Part shown: piece by piece, positions 8,311 to 16,577 of the stretch
How positions within the stretch are numbered: the stretch's first letter is position 1
How the letters are laid out: each line of letters begins with the position of its first letter
Assembly: GCA_017619735.1 (NCBI GenBank)
Contig: JAFZRT010000022.1
Coordinates: forward strand, 1-44,704
Direction: 5' to 3'
DNA from: Clostridia bacterium
Lineage (GTDB): Bacteria; Bacillota; Clostridia; Christensenellales; CAG-138
Length of the DNA: 44,704 nt
Made by a program: the position numbers and the translations under genes
Notes under the pieces: model-generated
What the model saw: only the letters and a program-made list of their open reading frames with translations
The model's database searches: none
What the model was told of the DNA's origin: nothing

Positions 8311-9753
8311 ATGGAAGAGATCAAGGAAAAAAAGCGTTCCTCGGCGACCCGCGCGATATGGCTCGTATCCGCGGCGGTGCTCGCTGCCGCTCTCGCGCTG
8401 TTCGCGTACTGGTGCCTGACGAACGACGGCGCGGCCGTCGGGGGCGTGATAGCCGCGGCGTTCTGCCTCGGCCTGTTCGCGCTCGGCCTCATGCTGGCCG
8501 TGCCCGGCGCGTTCCGCTTCTTCGGCGGAGATACCCTCTTCAAGCGCCACTCGATAGGCGACCGCAGCGGCCGCCGGTCGAAGCTCCATCCCGTCATCCG
8601 CGTTATGCTCACGCTCCTCGCGGCAAGGGCGGCGCTCATCATAATAGCGTATATCATCAGCGTCGCCGCGCGCGGCTATCAGGGATCGATATTCCGCACG
8701 CTCGAAAGCGTCTGGCTAAAGCCCGATACCGACGCGCCGCATTATTTCAGCATCGCCGAAAACGGCTACGTCACGACCGATCCCGGCAAATACACCATTG
8801 TATTCCTGCCGCTTTTCCCGATGCTCATACGGCTCTTCAACCTCGTGTTCCGCGACAGCTTCACCTCCGCAATGGTGATAAACACCCTCTGCTCCTGCGG
8901 CGCCGCGGCCCTAATATACGAGCTCGCGCTCTGCGACACGGGCAGAAGATCGGCAAGGTTCGCCGTCATCTTCACCTTCGCTCTGCCCGCGGCGATATTC
9001 TTCGCCGCCCCCATGAGCGAGGCGCTGTTCCTGCTCCTCAGCTCCGCGGCGCTGCTCGCGCTCAGAAAAGACAGATTCTGGCTCGCGGCGGTGTTCGGCG
9101 CGCTTGCGTCGTTCACGCGGTCCGCGGGTATAATAATGGCGGTGCCCTTCGCGGCGGAGGCGGTGCGGTACGCCGTGCTCCGTTACCGCGAGAAAGGCAA
9201 AAAGGGCTTCGGCGGCACTGTCGTCAAGCTCGCGGCCTGCCTTATCATACTCCTCCTCGGGACCTTCGCGTACCTGCTCGTCAACAAGCTCGTGTTCGGC
9301 GAATGGTTCAAGTTCGTCCGGTTCCAGAGGGAGAACTGGTATCAGGAGCCCGGCCTGTTCTTCAACACGACCTCGACCCAGTTCGGCGAGCTCGTCAAGA
9401 CCTTCGGCCTCGATAACGAGGCAGCGCTCGGCCTCTGGCTGCCCAACCTGCTATACGTGTTCGGCGCTCTGCTCGTGTTCATTTTCACGGCAAGGACGCT
9501 GCGCACCTCCTACACGCTCTATTTCGCGGCGTACTTCGCCGTGACCTGCGGGGCGACGTGGCTGCTCTCTGCGCCGAGGTATCTCACCGCGCTCGTCGTG
9601 ATACCGCTCGCGCTGGCCCACCTGTGCGAGAGCCGCGACGACGGCGTCGCAATAGGCAGGGCGAGGGCGAAGACCGCGATAGTGACGTCTATACTGCTCG
9701 TATCGCAGCTGTTGTACCTTATAATGTACATCCGGGATTACAGCATCTATTGA
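8311..9753 (+). CDS. PIG-V-like mannosyltransferase family membrane protein
   Basis: A 480-residue multi-pass protein resembling bacterial members of the PIG-V (GPI mannosyltransferase 2-like) family. These use a polyprenyl-phosphate-linked sugar and act at the outer face of the membrane. Supporting features are the luminal/extracellular segment after the first helices with DAPHYFSIAENGY, the following FLPLFPMLIRL, and about ten hydrophobic helices. The acceptor is unknown; cell-surface glycans or glycoproteins are likely. There is no Shine-Dalgarno, and the -10 box lies 6 bases before the ATG, so the mRNA is probably leaderless. A peptidase gene follows 20 bases downstream. Confidence 0.7.
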   Translation: MEEIKEKKRSSATRAIWLVSAAVLAAALALFAYWCLTNDGAAVGGVIAAAFCLGLFALGLMLAVPGAFRFFGGDTLFKRHSIGDRSGRRSKLHPVIRVMLTLLAARAALIIIAYIISVAARGYQGSIFRTLESVWLKPDTDAPHYFSIAENGYVTTDPGKYTIVFLPLFPMLIRLFNLVFRDSFTSAMVINTLCSCGAAALIYELALCDTGRRSARFAVIFTFALPAAIFFAAPMSEALFLLLSSAALLALRKDRFWLAAVFGALASFTRSAGIIMAVPFAAEAVRYAVLRYREKGKKGFGGTVVKLAACLIILLLGTFAYLLVNKLVFGEWFKFVRFQRENWYQEPGLFFNTTSTQFGELVKTFGLDNEAALGLWLPNLLYVFGALLVFIFTARTLRTSYTLYFAAYFAVTCGATWLLSAPRYLTALVVIPLALAHLCESRDDGVAIGRARAKTAIVTSILLVSQLLYLIMYIRDYSIY

Positions 9754-9773
9754 CCCCGGAGAAAGGATGGAAA

Positions 9774-10514
9774 ATGCTGACGCTGCTTAGCTATTATTAC
9801 TCAAACGGCGGCACGCGGATCGACGCGCAGTACTCCATACTGCTCATCGCCGCCCTCGCCGTGATGGTGCTCGGCATAATCGCGCAGTCGCGCGTGCAGT
9901 CCACGTTCAGGGAGTATTCCGGCATGCAGGCCGCCTCCGGCATGACCGCCGCGGATATCGCCTCCCGGCTCTTAAGGTCGAACGGCAGCTCCGTGCAGAT
10001 CGCGCCGACGGCCGGTTCCCTGACCGACAACTACAACCCGCAGACGGGCTGCGTCTCGCTCAGCCAGTCGGTCTACTCGTCCCGCAGCGTCGCCGCGATA
10101 GCCGTCGCCGCGCATGAGTGCGGCCACGTTATGCAGTACGAGAGCGATTACACCGCGATAAAGTTCCGCAACTCGCTCCTGCCCATCGCCAACATCGGCG
10201 CGAGGTTCTCGTACCTGCTCGTGATACTCGGCCTCATAATGGGCGCGATGGGCCATATCGTAAGTCTTATCGGCGTCGCGCTGTTCGCCTTCGCGCTGAT
10301 ATTCCAGCTCCTGACGCTGCCCATCGAGCTCGACGCCTCCAACAGGGCGCTCGACATGCTGACCTCCGGCGGCTACATACAGAGGGGGGAGGAGGAGGCC
10401 GCCGCCCGCAAGGTGCTCCGCGCAGCCGCATTCACGTACGTCGTCGCCGCGCTGTCCTCCGCGATATCCTTCCTGCGCCTGCTCTCAATAGCCAACTCCG
10501 GCCGCAGGAACTGA
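9774..10514 (+). CDS. Zinc metallopeptidase, YugP-like membrane protein
   Basis: A 246-residue membrane protein of the YugP zinc-peptidase family. It has an N-terminal helix (residues about 20-37), a zinc site AAHECGHVMQ (HExxH type), and further helices in the second half, ending with VVAALSSAISFLRLL. The family's physiological target is not established. The ATG at 9774 follows AAAGGA with good spacing. An in-frame extension upstream overlaps the mannosyltransferase and is rejected. The gene is co-transcribed with that upstream gene and followed by a strong terminator. Confidence 0.8.
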   Translation: MLTLLSYYYSNGGTRIDAQYSILLIAALAVMVLGIIAQSRVQSTFREYSGMQAASGMTAADIASRLLRSNGSSVQIAPTAGSLTDNYNPQTGCVSLSQSVYSSRSVAAIAVAAHECGHVMQYESDYTAIKFRNSLLPIANIGARFSYLLVILGLIMGAMGHIVSLIGVALFAFALIFQLLTLPIELDASNRALDMLTSGGYIQRGEEEAAARKVLRAAAFTYVVAALSSAISFLRLLSIANSGRRN

Positions 10515-10526
10515 ACACGAAGCAAT

Positions 10527-10560
10527 AAAAAAACCACCGGTCGCCCGGTGGTTTTCGTTT
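10527..10560. terminator. Bidirectional terminator between convergent genes
   Basis: CCACCGG (10534-10540) and CCGGTGG (10545-10551) with a TCGC loop, flanked by A-run and T-run on both sides. It serves the peptidase gene on the plus strand and the NlpC/P60 gene on the minus strand. Confidence 0.9.
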
Positions 10561-10567
10561 TGCCGCA

Positions 10568-12298
10568 TCAGTCGGAGAATATCCTGTACGCGCAGTAGAA
10601 CACGTTGTGCCAGTAGTTCGTCTGGTACGTGCGGTAGACGACCTGCCCCGCCTGAGAGGAGGCGTCGACCATCATGCCGTTGCCGGCGGCTATCGCGACG
10701 TGGCCGCTGTACGCGCCCATCTTGAACACTATGACGTCGCCCGCCTGTATGCTGCTCATGGAGTTGATCCTCCTGTACCTGGTGGTGAAGCGCCACTGGT
10801 AGGAGGTCATGTAGCTCTGCTCGACGCCGGCCTTGTTGAGGCACCAGTACACGAAGCCGGAGCAGTCGAACTGGTTCGGGCCCTTCGCGCCGCGCACGTA
10901 GGGACAGCCGAGCTTGCTCTTCGCGATCCTGATGAGGTTCGCGATCCTTTCCTCCGTGCTCGTGCCGGGAGCGGCCGTGGGCTTGGGGGTGTTGGTGGGC
11001 TTGGGCGTCCTCGTGGGCTTGGGCGTGGGCTTGGGCGTCGTGCCGGGACGCGGGGTCCTCGTGGGCTTGGGAGTCGCGGTCGGCTTGGGCGTCTTCGTGG
11101 GCTCGGGCGTGCTGCTCGCGGGCCTGCTCGTGGGCTTGGCGTCGGAGGAGAACAGCATCTGGAAGGTCTCCTTCGCGACGGTGCCGTCCACGGTCAGCTT
11201 GTTGGTCTTCTGGAAGGCCTTGACCGCGTTCTCCGTCTTTGCGCCGAAGTAGCCGGTGACCTCGCTGCGGGTCATATAGTTCAGCTTGTAGAGCTGGTAC
11301 TGGATCCTGTAAACGTCAAGACCGCTCATCGTGAGCTCGATCTTGTTGTACTTCGCGTTCTTGCTCATGAGCGCTTCCTTGGTCGACGGGCCGACGTGGC
11401 CGTCGACGATTATCGCGTTGCGCTCCTGGAAACGCTTGACCGCCCTGACCGTCGCTTCGCCGTATATGCCGTTGGGCTGATTGGCAAGATAGCCGAGGTC
11501 GTAGAGCTTTTCCTGATAGAGGCGCACGTCCTCGCCCTCCGAACCTATATAGAGGGAGAAGGGGACGGCGTCCTCCGAATAGAGGGCTTCCTTCGTCTGG
11601 GAGCCGACCATGCCGTCGACCTCCAGCTCGTTCTTTTCCTGGAAATCGCGTACGGCAAGCTCCGTCGCGTCGTCGAACACGCCGGTCACGGACTCGAGAT
11701 AGTCGAGCTCGTGCAGGCGCTTCTGCAGCTCGGCTATGTCAGTGCCTTCGTCGCCTTTGCTCGCCATGTAGAGCTTCGCCCTGCTGGACATGAGGATGGC
11801 GTAATCCTCTTCGAATAATTCGCCGGTTACTTCAAGACCGTTCCTGCGCTGGAACTGCTTCACGGCTTCGGTCGTGATCTTGCCGAAATAGTTTGTCGGC
11901 TCGTCGTAGTCCATATAGTTGAGCTCCATCAGTCGGAGCTGGACGTCGATAACAATATCGTTCCTGTCACCGTTTGCAAGGTGCAGAGGGACCGGAGTCG
12001 GAGTGGGTTCCGGAGTGGGAGTCGGAGTCGGAGTAGCGGTGGGCGTGGCCGTGGGCACTGTGGTCGGGATAAGGACTATCTCGTTCGTCGGATCGACGCT
12101 CGCCTGCTTATCCCTTATCGCGCGGGATATGCGCGGCACGAAAACGCACGCCAGAACGACGGCGGCAATGATACCCGCGCCGACGGAACAGACCGCGAGC
12201 AGATGCTTCTTCGCGAACTTAAGCGCCGTGGAGATCCTGCATGCGATACCGTCGAGGACGTCGCCCAGGAAGGCCTTGACCCTGTCTGAAAACTTCAA
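10568..12298 (-). CDS. NlpC/P60 peptidoglycan hydrolase with peptidoglycan-binding repeats
   Basis: A 576-residue protein: basic N-terminus, one membrane helix (about residues 33-54), a Pro/Thr linker (TPTATPTPTPTPEPT), four to five PG_binding_1 repeats (each with an xFGxxTxxAVxxFQ core), a second long Pro/Thr/Lys linker, and a C-terminal NlpC/P60 cysteine peptidase. The catalytic Cys is about C479 in QFDCSGFVYW, and the His is in YSGHVAIAAG (about 533). It should cleave stem peptides in the wall while anchored to the membrane. A GTG at 12307 is in frame, but GGAGG overlaps it; TTG at 12298 lies 8 bases after GGAGG and is the better start. Confidence 0.85.
   Translation of the reverse strand: MKFSDRVKAFLGDVLDGIACRISTALKFAKKHLLAVCSVGAGIIAAVVLACVFVPRISRAIRDKQASVDPTNEIVLIPTTVPTATPTATPTPTPTPEPTPTPVPLHLANGDRNDIVIDVQLRLMELNYMDYDEPTNYFGKITTEAVKQFQRRNGLEVTGELFEEDYAILMSSRAKLYMASKGDEGTDIAELQKRLHELDYLESVTGVFDDATELAVRDFQEKNELEVDGMVGSQTKEALYSEDAVPFSLYIGSEGEDVRLYQEKLYDLGYLANQPNGIYGEATVRAVKRFQERNAIIVDGHVGPSTKEALMSKNAKYNKIELTMSGLDVYRIQYQLYKLNYMTRSEVTGYFGAKTENAVKAFQKTNKLTVDGTVAKETFQMLFSSDAKPTSRPASSTPEPTKTPKPTATPKPTRTPRPGTTPKPTPKPTRTPKPTNTPKPTAAPGTSTEERIANLIRIAKSKLGCPYVRGAKGPNQFDCSGFVYWCLNKAGVEQSYMTSYQWRFTTRYRRINSMSSIQAGDVIVFKMGAYSGHVAIAAGNGMMVDASSQAGQVVYRTYQTNYWHNVFYCAYRIFSD
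10975..11135. repeat. Tandem repeat encoding a Pro/Thr/Lys linker
   Basis: Repeats of a roughly GTGGGCTTGGGCGT unit (plus-strand view) encode the PTxTPKPT linker between binding repeats and the NlpC domain. A second, shorter GGAGTCGGAGT-type repeat at 11990-12060 encodes the N-terminal Pro/Thr linker. Such tracts are prone to length change by slippage. Confidence 0.7.
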
Positions 12299-12331
12299 CC
12301 GATTCACCTCCGTTTCTCAAAAACTTGAACC

Positions 12332-12360
12332 ATTATAACACACTTTCCGGATTTTTGGAA
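12332..12360 (-). promoter_or_regulatory. Probable promoter of the NlpC/P60 gene
   Basis: On the minus strand, a perfect TATAAT at 12332-12337 with a weak TTCCAA 17 bases upstream (12355-12360). The predicted leader is about 27 bases and contains GGAGG. The AT-rich stretch 12361-12456 upstream shows no gene. Confidence 0.5.
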
Positions 12361-12456
12361 TCGAAAAACTTGACAATTTGGTTAATACGCGGCATTTTTT
12401 ACACTTTATTAACAATTAGACTGTGTTTTTTGCCCGTTTTAGGCATTCCGCATGGC

Positions 12457-12492
12457 AATAAAAAAGCTCCCTCCCCGGTCCCCGGGGAGGAC
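12457..12492 (-). terminator. Terminator of pth
   Basis: On the minus strand, CCTCCCC (12484-12490) pairs with GGGGAGG (12470-12476), followed by GAGC and a run of T (12457-12465). Confidence 0.8.
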
Positions 12493-12512
12493 GCTTTTCC
12501 CGTGATATGCGC

Positions 12513-13187
12513 TTATCGGCCCCCGCCTTCGGGCTTCGGATTGTTCTTTCCCTTGCGGTTGAACGCCGCCTGCGCCTCGCTCATGCGGCCGCGGACGATG
12601 AGCTCCGCCGCCTGAGCCGCGTCCCGCAGGGCCTCCGCGACGGCGGGCTTCTCCTCCTCGGAGAAGGGGCCGAGCACGTGCCCCACCATGCCGTGGGCAG
12701 CGCCGCCGATGCCTATCCTGACGCGGGGGAAATCGTCGAAGCCGAGCTGGTAGACGATGCTCTTCATGCCGTTGTGGGAGCCGGCGGAGCCCTTCTCGCG
12801 TATGCGCAGAGTGCCGACGGGTATATCCGCGTCGTCGTAGATGACGATCAGATGGTCGGGGGAGACCTTGTACCAATTTACGAGGTCGCGCACGGCCCAG
12901 CCGGAGTTGTTCATGAAGGTCTCGGGCTTCGCGAGCACGACCTTCTCGCCGCCTATGCGGCCTTCGCCGTACACGCTGCGGAAGTTGCGGCGCGCGATAT
13001 CTATATCGGCCCTGTCGGCCAATATGTCCAGAGCCATATAACCCGCGTTGTGGCGGGTATCTGCGTAATCGCGGCCGGGATTGCCGAGCCCGACTATCAC
13101 GAACATGCCTTCATACTCCTCGGGATCGAATCTAACGCCCCTGTCGGGCTTTGAAAAAAGAGCTTTTATGCGTTCTATGAGCTTCAT
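12513..13187 (-). CDS. pth: Peptidyl-tRNA hydrolase
   Basis: Pth releases tRNA from peptidyl-tRNA that drops off ribosomes. Family motifs are clear: VGLGNPGRDYADTRHNAGY with the catalytic His, KPETFMNNSG, YDDADIPVGTLRI and GSAGSHNGMKSI. As drawn the protein is 224 residues and begins with a 27-residue extension (MKLIERIKALFSKPDR...) that typical Pth lacks. The ATG at 13187 has no ribosome site and is preceded by a 10-bp hairpin. A second ATG, giving MFVIVGLGNPG, has GGAG 9 bases upstream and matches the usual family start. Which is used is open. Buk lies upstream in the same direction. Confidence 0.9.
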   Translation of the reverse strand: MKLIERIKALFSKPDRGVRFDPEEYEGMFVIVGLGNPGRDYADTRHNAGYMALDILADRADIDIARRNFRSVYGEGRIGGEKVVLAKPETFMNNSGWAVRDLVNWYKVSPDHLIVIYDDADIPVGTLRIREKGSAGSHNGMKSIVYQLGFDDFPRVRIGIGGAAHGMVGHVLGPFSEEEKPAVAEALRDAAQAAELIVRGRMSEAQAAFNRKGKNNPKPEGGGR

Positions 13188-13196
13188 AACCGAATA

Positions 13197-13232
13197 CGGA
13201 CGGTCGGCCGATAAACGTCGTACGACCGTCCG
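13197..13232. other. Perfect 10-bp hairpin between buk and pth
   Basis: CGGACGGTCG (13197-13206) and CGACCGTCCG (13223-13232) with a 16-base loop fill most of the 69-base gap. No T-run follows in either direction, so it is not a classical terminator. It ends 9 bases from the upstream pth start codon and could limit translation there or protect a processed end. Confidence 0.6.
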
Positions 13233-13256
13233 ATAATGTTCCTTCGCGGGGTCTGA

Positions 13257-14339
13257 TCAGCCGAGGTATTCCTTGGGCTGCTCCTCGCCGGAGAGGACGC
13301 GCTCCGCGCCGGCCGCCAGGGCCGAGAGCTCGCCTTCGCCGGGGTAGACGAACACGGGCGCTATGAACTCGGAGTGCTCGACAAGGTACTCGGAGAGCGC
13401 CTTGCTGTAAGCGATGCCGCCCGTGATGAGCACGGCGTCGACCTCGCCCTTGAGGACGGCGGCCATCGCGCCGATGTTCTTCGCGATATTGTATGCCATC
13501 GCCTCGTAAACGAGCTTCGCGCGCTCGTCGCCGGCGTCGATCATCTTCTCCACGTCTATCGCGGAGTTGGTGTTGAAGTGCGCCATGAGGCCGCCGCGGC
13601 CGGCGATCAGCTTGTTGATCTCCTCACGGGTGTAGCCGCCGTCGTAGATGAGGTCGGCGAGCTGCTTTGCGGGGAGAGCGCCGCAGCGCTCGGGGGTGAA
13701 GGGGCCTTCGCCCTCCATGGCGTCGGTGACGTCGACGATGACGCCCTTCCTGTGCGCGGCAACGGAGATACCGCCGCCCAGGTGCGCCACGACGAAGTTG
13801 TGCTCCTCGTACTTCATGCCGTTCAGCCTGCAGTGGTAGCGGCAGACGGACTTCTGATTGAGGCAGTGGAATATGCAGCCGCGGCGGATCTGGGGAAGAC
13901 CGGTCACGGCGGCGACCTCGTCGCGCTCGTCAACGGTGACGGGGTCGACAATGAAGCTGGGCTTGCCGTAGGTCTCGCCGAAGGCGCGGGCGATAACGCC
14001 GCCGAGCATGGAGGCGTGGCGCTGTGCGCTGGGCAGGTTCTTGAGGTCGTCCATCAGCTTGTCGTTGATGGTGTAAACGCCGCTCTTCAGGGGGCGGACT
14101 ATGCCGCCGCGGCCGACGAACGCGTCCATCTCGGAGAGCTTGTAGCCGTGCTCCTCGATGAGAGCCTCGACGAGCTCCATGCGCATATCCTTCTGATCGT
14201 GGATAGCGGCGAACTTGGAGAGCTCCTCCTGCGAGTGGCGGACGGTGCCCTCGTAGAGCATGTCGTAGCCCTCGTAAACGCCGACCTTGGTGCTGGTCGA
14301 GCCGGGGTTGATGGCGAGTATGCGATGCTTCTTTTCCAT
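13257..14339 (-). CDS. buk: Butyrate kinase
   Basis: A 360-residue ASKHA-fold kinase, converting butyryl-phosphate + ADP to butyrate + ATP (reversible). The N-terminal phosphate-binding NPGSTSTKVGVY, GRGGIVRPLKSGVYTIND, HASMLGGVIA, VAHLGGGISVAAH and ITGGIAYSK are characteristic of Buk rather than AckA. Start ATG 14339 follows AAAGGAG with 8-base spacing; a longer frame upstream overlaps the promoter. Phosphotransbutyrylase (ptb), the usual partner, is not in the neighbourhood. Branched-chain acyl phosphates are also possible substrates in this family. Confidence 0.88.
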   Translation of the reverse strand: MEKKHRILAINPGSTSTKVGVYEGYDMLYEGTVRHSQEELSKFAAIHDQKDMRMELVEALIEEHGYKLSEMDAFVGRGGIVRPLKSGVYTINDKLMDDLKNLPSAQRHASMLGGVIARAFGETYGKPSFIVDPVTVDERDEVAAVTGLPQIRRGCIFHCLNQKSVCRYHCRLNGMKYEEHNFVVAHLGGGISVAAHRKGVIVDVTDAMEGEGPFTPERCGALPAKQLADLIYDGGYTREEINKLIAGRGGLMAHFNTNSAIDVEKMIDAGDERAKLVYEAMAYNIAKNIGAMAAVLKGEVDAVLITGGIAYSKALSEYLVEHSEFIAPVFVYPGEGELSALAAGAERVLSGEEQPKEYLG

Positions 14340-14379
14340 AAAACGTAACTCCTTTCGGAATGTATTTCCACAATTCTTT

Positions 14380-14408
14380 ATTATAGCGCAGTTCGCCCAA
14401 AGTGGCAA
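14380..14408 (-). promoter_or_regulatory. Promoter of buk
   Basis: On the minus strand, TTGCCA (14403-14408), a 17-bp spacer, TATAAT (14380-14385). The transcript would start about 35 bases before the start codon. Confidence 0.75.
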
Positions 14409-14466
14409 GTATATTCGCCGCGCGGAGCCGGGACGGGCGTTTCCGCGGCGCGGGGGAAAAGGCGCT

Positions 14467-15354
14467 TTATCCGCCCTCTGCCGGCCGTTTTTCAAGCCCC
14501 TCGCTGCCGACCTTCCTCGCGTATTGGAATATGTACTGCTGGATTATGCCGGAGTATTCGCCGAGACTCGACACCGCGTCGTAAAGCTCGGCCTTTTTAA
14601 CGCGGTTCCCCTCGAAGAAAAGCGCCTTCATCGCGCGGTCTATCCACACGTCGACAGGGAAGGCGTCCGCATGCCCGAGCGAGAACAGCAGTATGCAGTC
14701 CGCGACCTTCGGGCCTATGCCGGTGAAGGATCTGAGCTCCGCCCTCGCCTCGTCAAGCCCCATATCGCGCAGCCGCTCCAGGTCGAAGCCCTCCAGTATC
14801 CGCTCCGCCGCTGCCTTTATGAACGGCGCGCGGTAGCCCGTGCCGAGGGCGGCGAGCTCTTCGGCTGTGAGCGCGGCTATGGCCTCCGGCCCGGGGAAGG
14901 CGTAGAGCGTTTCTCCCATGAAGGAAACGGGCTCGCCGCATTTCGCGCAGAGCCGTTCTATGATGCCCGATATGCGCTTTATGTTGTTGTTCTGCGATAT
15001 TATGAACGATATCAGCGCCTCGAACGGCTCCTGATTGAACACGCGTATCCCGTGCGCCTCCGGGAAACAGCGGGCCAGCCGCGCGTCGGCCGCGACCGCC
15101 CTCTCTATCGCGCCGTAATCGCGCCCGATGTCGAGGTAATGCGCCCACATGGCGGCGGAGGCGGGGGAGGCGCCCACGACCCTCACCGCGCGGTCCTCCC
15201 TTACGAGCAGCGCCGGCTCGCCGCGGACGACGCCGAGCATGCCGCCGCCGAATGGCCGCCAGCGGAACGCCTGACCGCAGGCGCAGCTCTTGCCGACGTC
15301 GAAGCAGTCGACGCCGCGAAACAGTATCGAATCGTTCTCAAAAGAAATGTCCAT
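14467..15354 (-). CDS. ogg: 8-oxoguanine DNA glycosylase (OGG1-type)
   Basis: A 295-residue base-excision repair enzyme removing 8-oxoguanine opposite C, with AP-lyase activity. It has the OGG N-terminal domain (residues 1-105, with CGQAFRW), then the helix-hairpin-helix GPD domain. The catalytic Lys is K216 in FTGIGPKVADC and the Asp is D235 in FPVDVW. No Shine-Dalgarno precedes the ATG; instead an extended -10 (TGCTACAAT) ends 6 bases before it, so the message is probably leaderless. The gene is single and followed by the buk promoter region without a clear terminator. Confidence 0.85.
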   Translation of the reverse strand: MDISFENDSILFRGVDCFDVGKSCACGQAFRWRPFGGGMLGVVRGEPALLVREDRAVRVVGASPASAAMWAHYLDIGRDYGAIERAVAADARLARCFPEAHGIRVFNQEPFEALISFIISQNNNIKRISGIIERLCAKCGEPVSFMGETLYAFPGPEAIAALTAEELAALGTGYRAPFIKAAAERILEGFDLERLRDMGLDEARAELRSFTGIGPKVADCILLFSLGHADAFPVDVWIDRAMKALFFEGNRVKKAELYDAVSSLGEYSGIIQQYIFQYARKVGSEGLEKRPAEGG

Positions 15355-15360
15355 ACCATG

Positions 15361-15388
15361 ATTGTAGCATTTTGCCGAAAACAGTCAA
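15361..15388 (-). promoter_or_regulatory. Promoter of ogg, predicted to give a leaderless mRNA
   Basis: On the minus strand, TTGACT (15383-15388), a 16-bp spacer ending in TGC, and TACAAT (15361-15366). Six bases lie between the -10 and the ATG at 15354. Confidence 0.65.
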
Positions 15389-15438
15389 GCGCCAATGGAA
15401 GGAAGGCGAAAATATATAGGTTTTTTCTGAAAAAATGC

Positions 15439-15467
15439 TTGACACGCGCCGCCCGCGGTGCTAATAT
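15439..15467 (+). promoter_or_regulatory. Promoter of the rplU-prp-rpmA operon
   Basis: A perfect TTGACA (15439-15444), a 17-bp spacer and TAATAT (15462-15467). Confidence 0.75.
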
Positions 15468-15473
15468 AGGTCG

Positions 15474-15571
15474 GTAAGCCGCTCCATGTCGGTTGTTAAG
15501 CTGCGCGCCGATCCACGCGGAAGAGCCGCACACCGCAGCACGGGCGAGATCAATAAGGAGGAAGTTTCCAA
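15474..15571 (+). promoter_or_regulatory. Untranslated leader of rplU, possible L21 autoregulatory leader
   Basis: About 98 bases of GC-rich untranslated leader between promoter and rplU, ending in AAGGAGG. Several short complementary segments (for example CGCGCCGATCC with neighbouring CGCGG) suggest a fold. Bacillota commonly carry a structured L21 leader here by which ribosomal protein controls its own operon. I recognise it by position, not by a confirmed consensus. Confidence 0.45.
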
Positions 15572-15877
15572 ATGTACGCTATCATCGTAACCGGCGGTAA
15601 GCAGTACAAGGTCGAGGCCGGTGATGAGATCCTCGTCGAAAAGCTCGACGCAGAGATCGGCTCCACCGTCGATTTCGACGTACTGATGACTGCGGACGGC
15701 GACGCCGTTACCGTTGGCAAGCCCTTTGTTGAGGGCGTCCGCGCCAAGGCGGAAGTCGTCGAGCACGGCAAGGGCAGGAAGGTCATCGTCTTCAAGTACA
15801 AGCCCAAGAAGAACATCCGCAAGAAGCAGGGCCACCGTCAGCCGTACACAAAGGTCAAGGTCCTTTCCATCGGTTGA
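15572..15877 (+). CDS. rplU: 50S ribosomal protein L21
   Basis: A 101-residue L21 of normal length, starting [14 protein letters not shown] and ending with the basic [15 protein letters not shown] tail that contacts 23S rRNA. GGAGG lies upstream at good spacing. It is first in the conserved rplU-prp-rpmA order of Bacillota. Confidence 0.97.
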   Translation: MYAIIVTGGKQYKVEAGDEILVEKLDAEIGSTVDFDVLMTADGDAVTVGKPFVEGVRAKAEVVEHGKGRKVIVFKYKPKKNIRKKQGHRQPYTKVKVLSIG

Positions 15878-15888
15878 GAGGTCGCTGT

Positions 15889-16224
15889 ATGACCAGGATT
15901 ACCGTCCACTATTTCGAAGGCCGCATTGTCGGCTTCACCGCGAAAGGCCACTCGGGCTACGCCGATAAGGGCGGGGACATAGTCTGCGCCGCGGTATCGG
16001 CCCTGACCCAGACAGCGTATCTGGGCATACGGGAGCTCGTCGGCGCGAAAGCGGACTTTCAATGCTCGGACGGCGCGCTTCGCCTGAAGCTCGATCCCTC
16101 CGTCGCGGGGGAAAAGCGCGAAAAGGCGGAGCTGATACTCGGAACGATGCTCCTGGGGCTCCGTTCCGTTGAAGAAAACTATAGTGACTATCTCAAAGTT
16201 CTCAAGAGGGAGGTTAAAGCGTAA
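15889..16224 (+). CDS. prp: Ribosomal-processing cysteine protease Prp
   Basis: A 111-residue Prp (YsxB family). The catalytic dyad is H21 in AKGHSGYA and C33 in GDIVCAAVS. In Staphylococcus, Prp removes the N-terminal extension of L27, and that extension is present in the next gene. ATG 15889 follows GAGAGG. The gene lies between L21 and L27, 11 bases after rplU and 1 base before rpmA's start. Confidence 0.93.
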   Translation: MTRITVHYFEGRIVGFTAKGHSGYADKGGDIVCAAVSALTQTAYLGIRELVGAKADFQCSDGALRLKLDPSVAGEKREKAELILGTMLLGLRSVEENYSDYLKVLKREVKA

Positions 16225-16225
16225 T

Positions 16226-16516
16226 ATGTTCAGATTCGATCTTCAGCTTTTTGCACATAAAAAGGGCGTCGGTTCTTCCCGCAACGGCCGTGAAAGCGAA
16301 TCCAAGCGTCTCGGGCCCAAGCGCGCGGACGGTCAGTTCGTTCTCGCCGGCAATATCCTTGTAAGGCAGCGCGGGACTCATTTCCATCCCGGCACCAACG
16401 TCGGCATCGGCAAGGATGATACCCTTTTCGCAAAGATCGACGGCGTCGTCCGTTTCGAGACGAAGCACGGCGGATATAAGTGCGTAAGCGTTTATGAAAA
16501 GGAAGAGATCGCGTAA
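16226..16516 (+). CDS. rpmA: 50S ribosomal protein L27 with cleavable N-terminal extension
   Basis: A 96-residue L27. The N-terminus reads [14 protein letters not shown]: a 9-residue leader ending LQLF before AHKKG, matching the Prp cleavage site known in Bacillota. After cleavage the new N-terminus reaches the peptidyl-transferase centre. The conserved core follows ([32 protein letters not shown]). ATG 16226 follows GAGGGAGG. An in-frame upstream extension overlaps prp and is rejected. Confidence 0.96.
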   Translation: MFRFDLQLFAHKKGVGSSRNGRESESKRLGPKRADGQFVLAGNILVRQRGTHFHPGTNVGIGKDDTLFAKIDGVVRFETKHGGYKCVSVYEKEEIA

Positions 16517-16537
16517 GATCTCGTAAAAAAGCACAGC

Positions 16538-16567
16538 AAAAAGGCGGCGCGCACGCGCCGTCTTTTT
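16538..16567. terminator. Terminator between rpmA and mntP
   Basis: CGGCGC (16545-16550) and GCGCCG (16555-16560) with a GCAC loop, followed by TCTTTTTTT on the plus side; AAAAA precedes it, giving a T-run on the minus side too. It serves both converging operons. Confidence 0.88.
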
Positions 16568-16577
16568 TTGCGTCCCG

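Noticed and set aside
10975..11135. Short tandem repeats considered as a CRISPR array
   Set aside because: No unique spacers; the repeats are in frame and encode a Pro/Thr/Lys linker.
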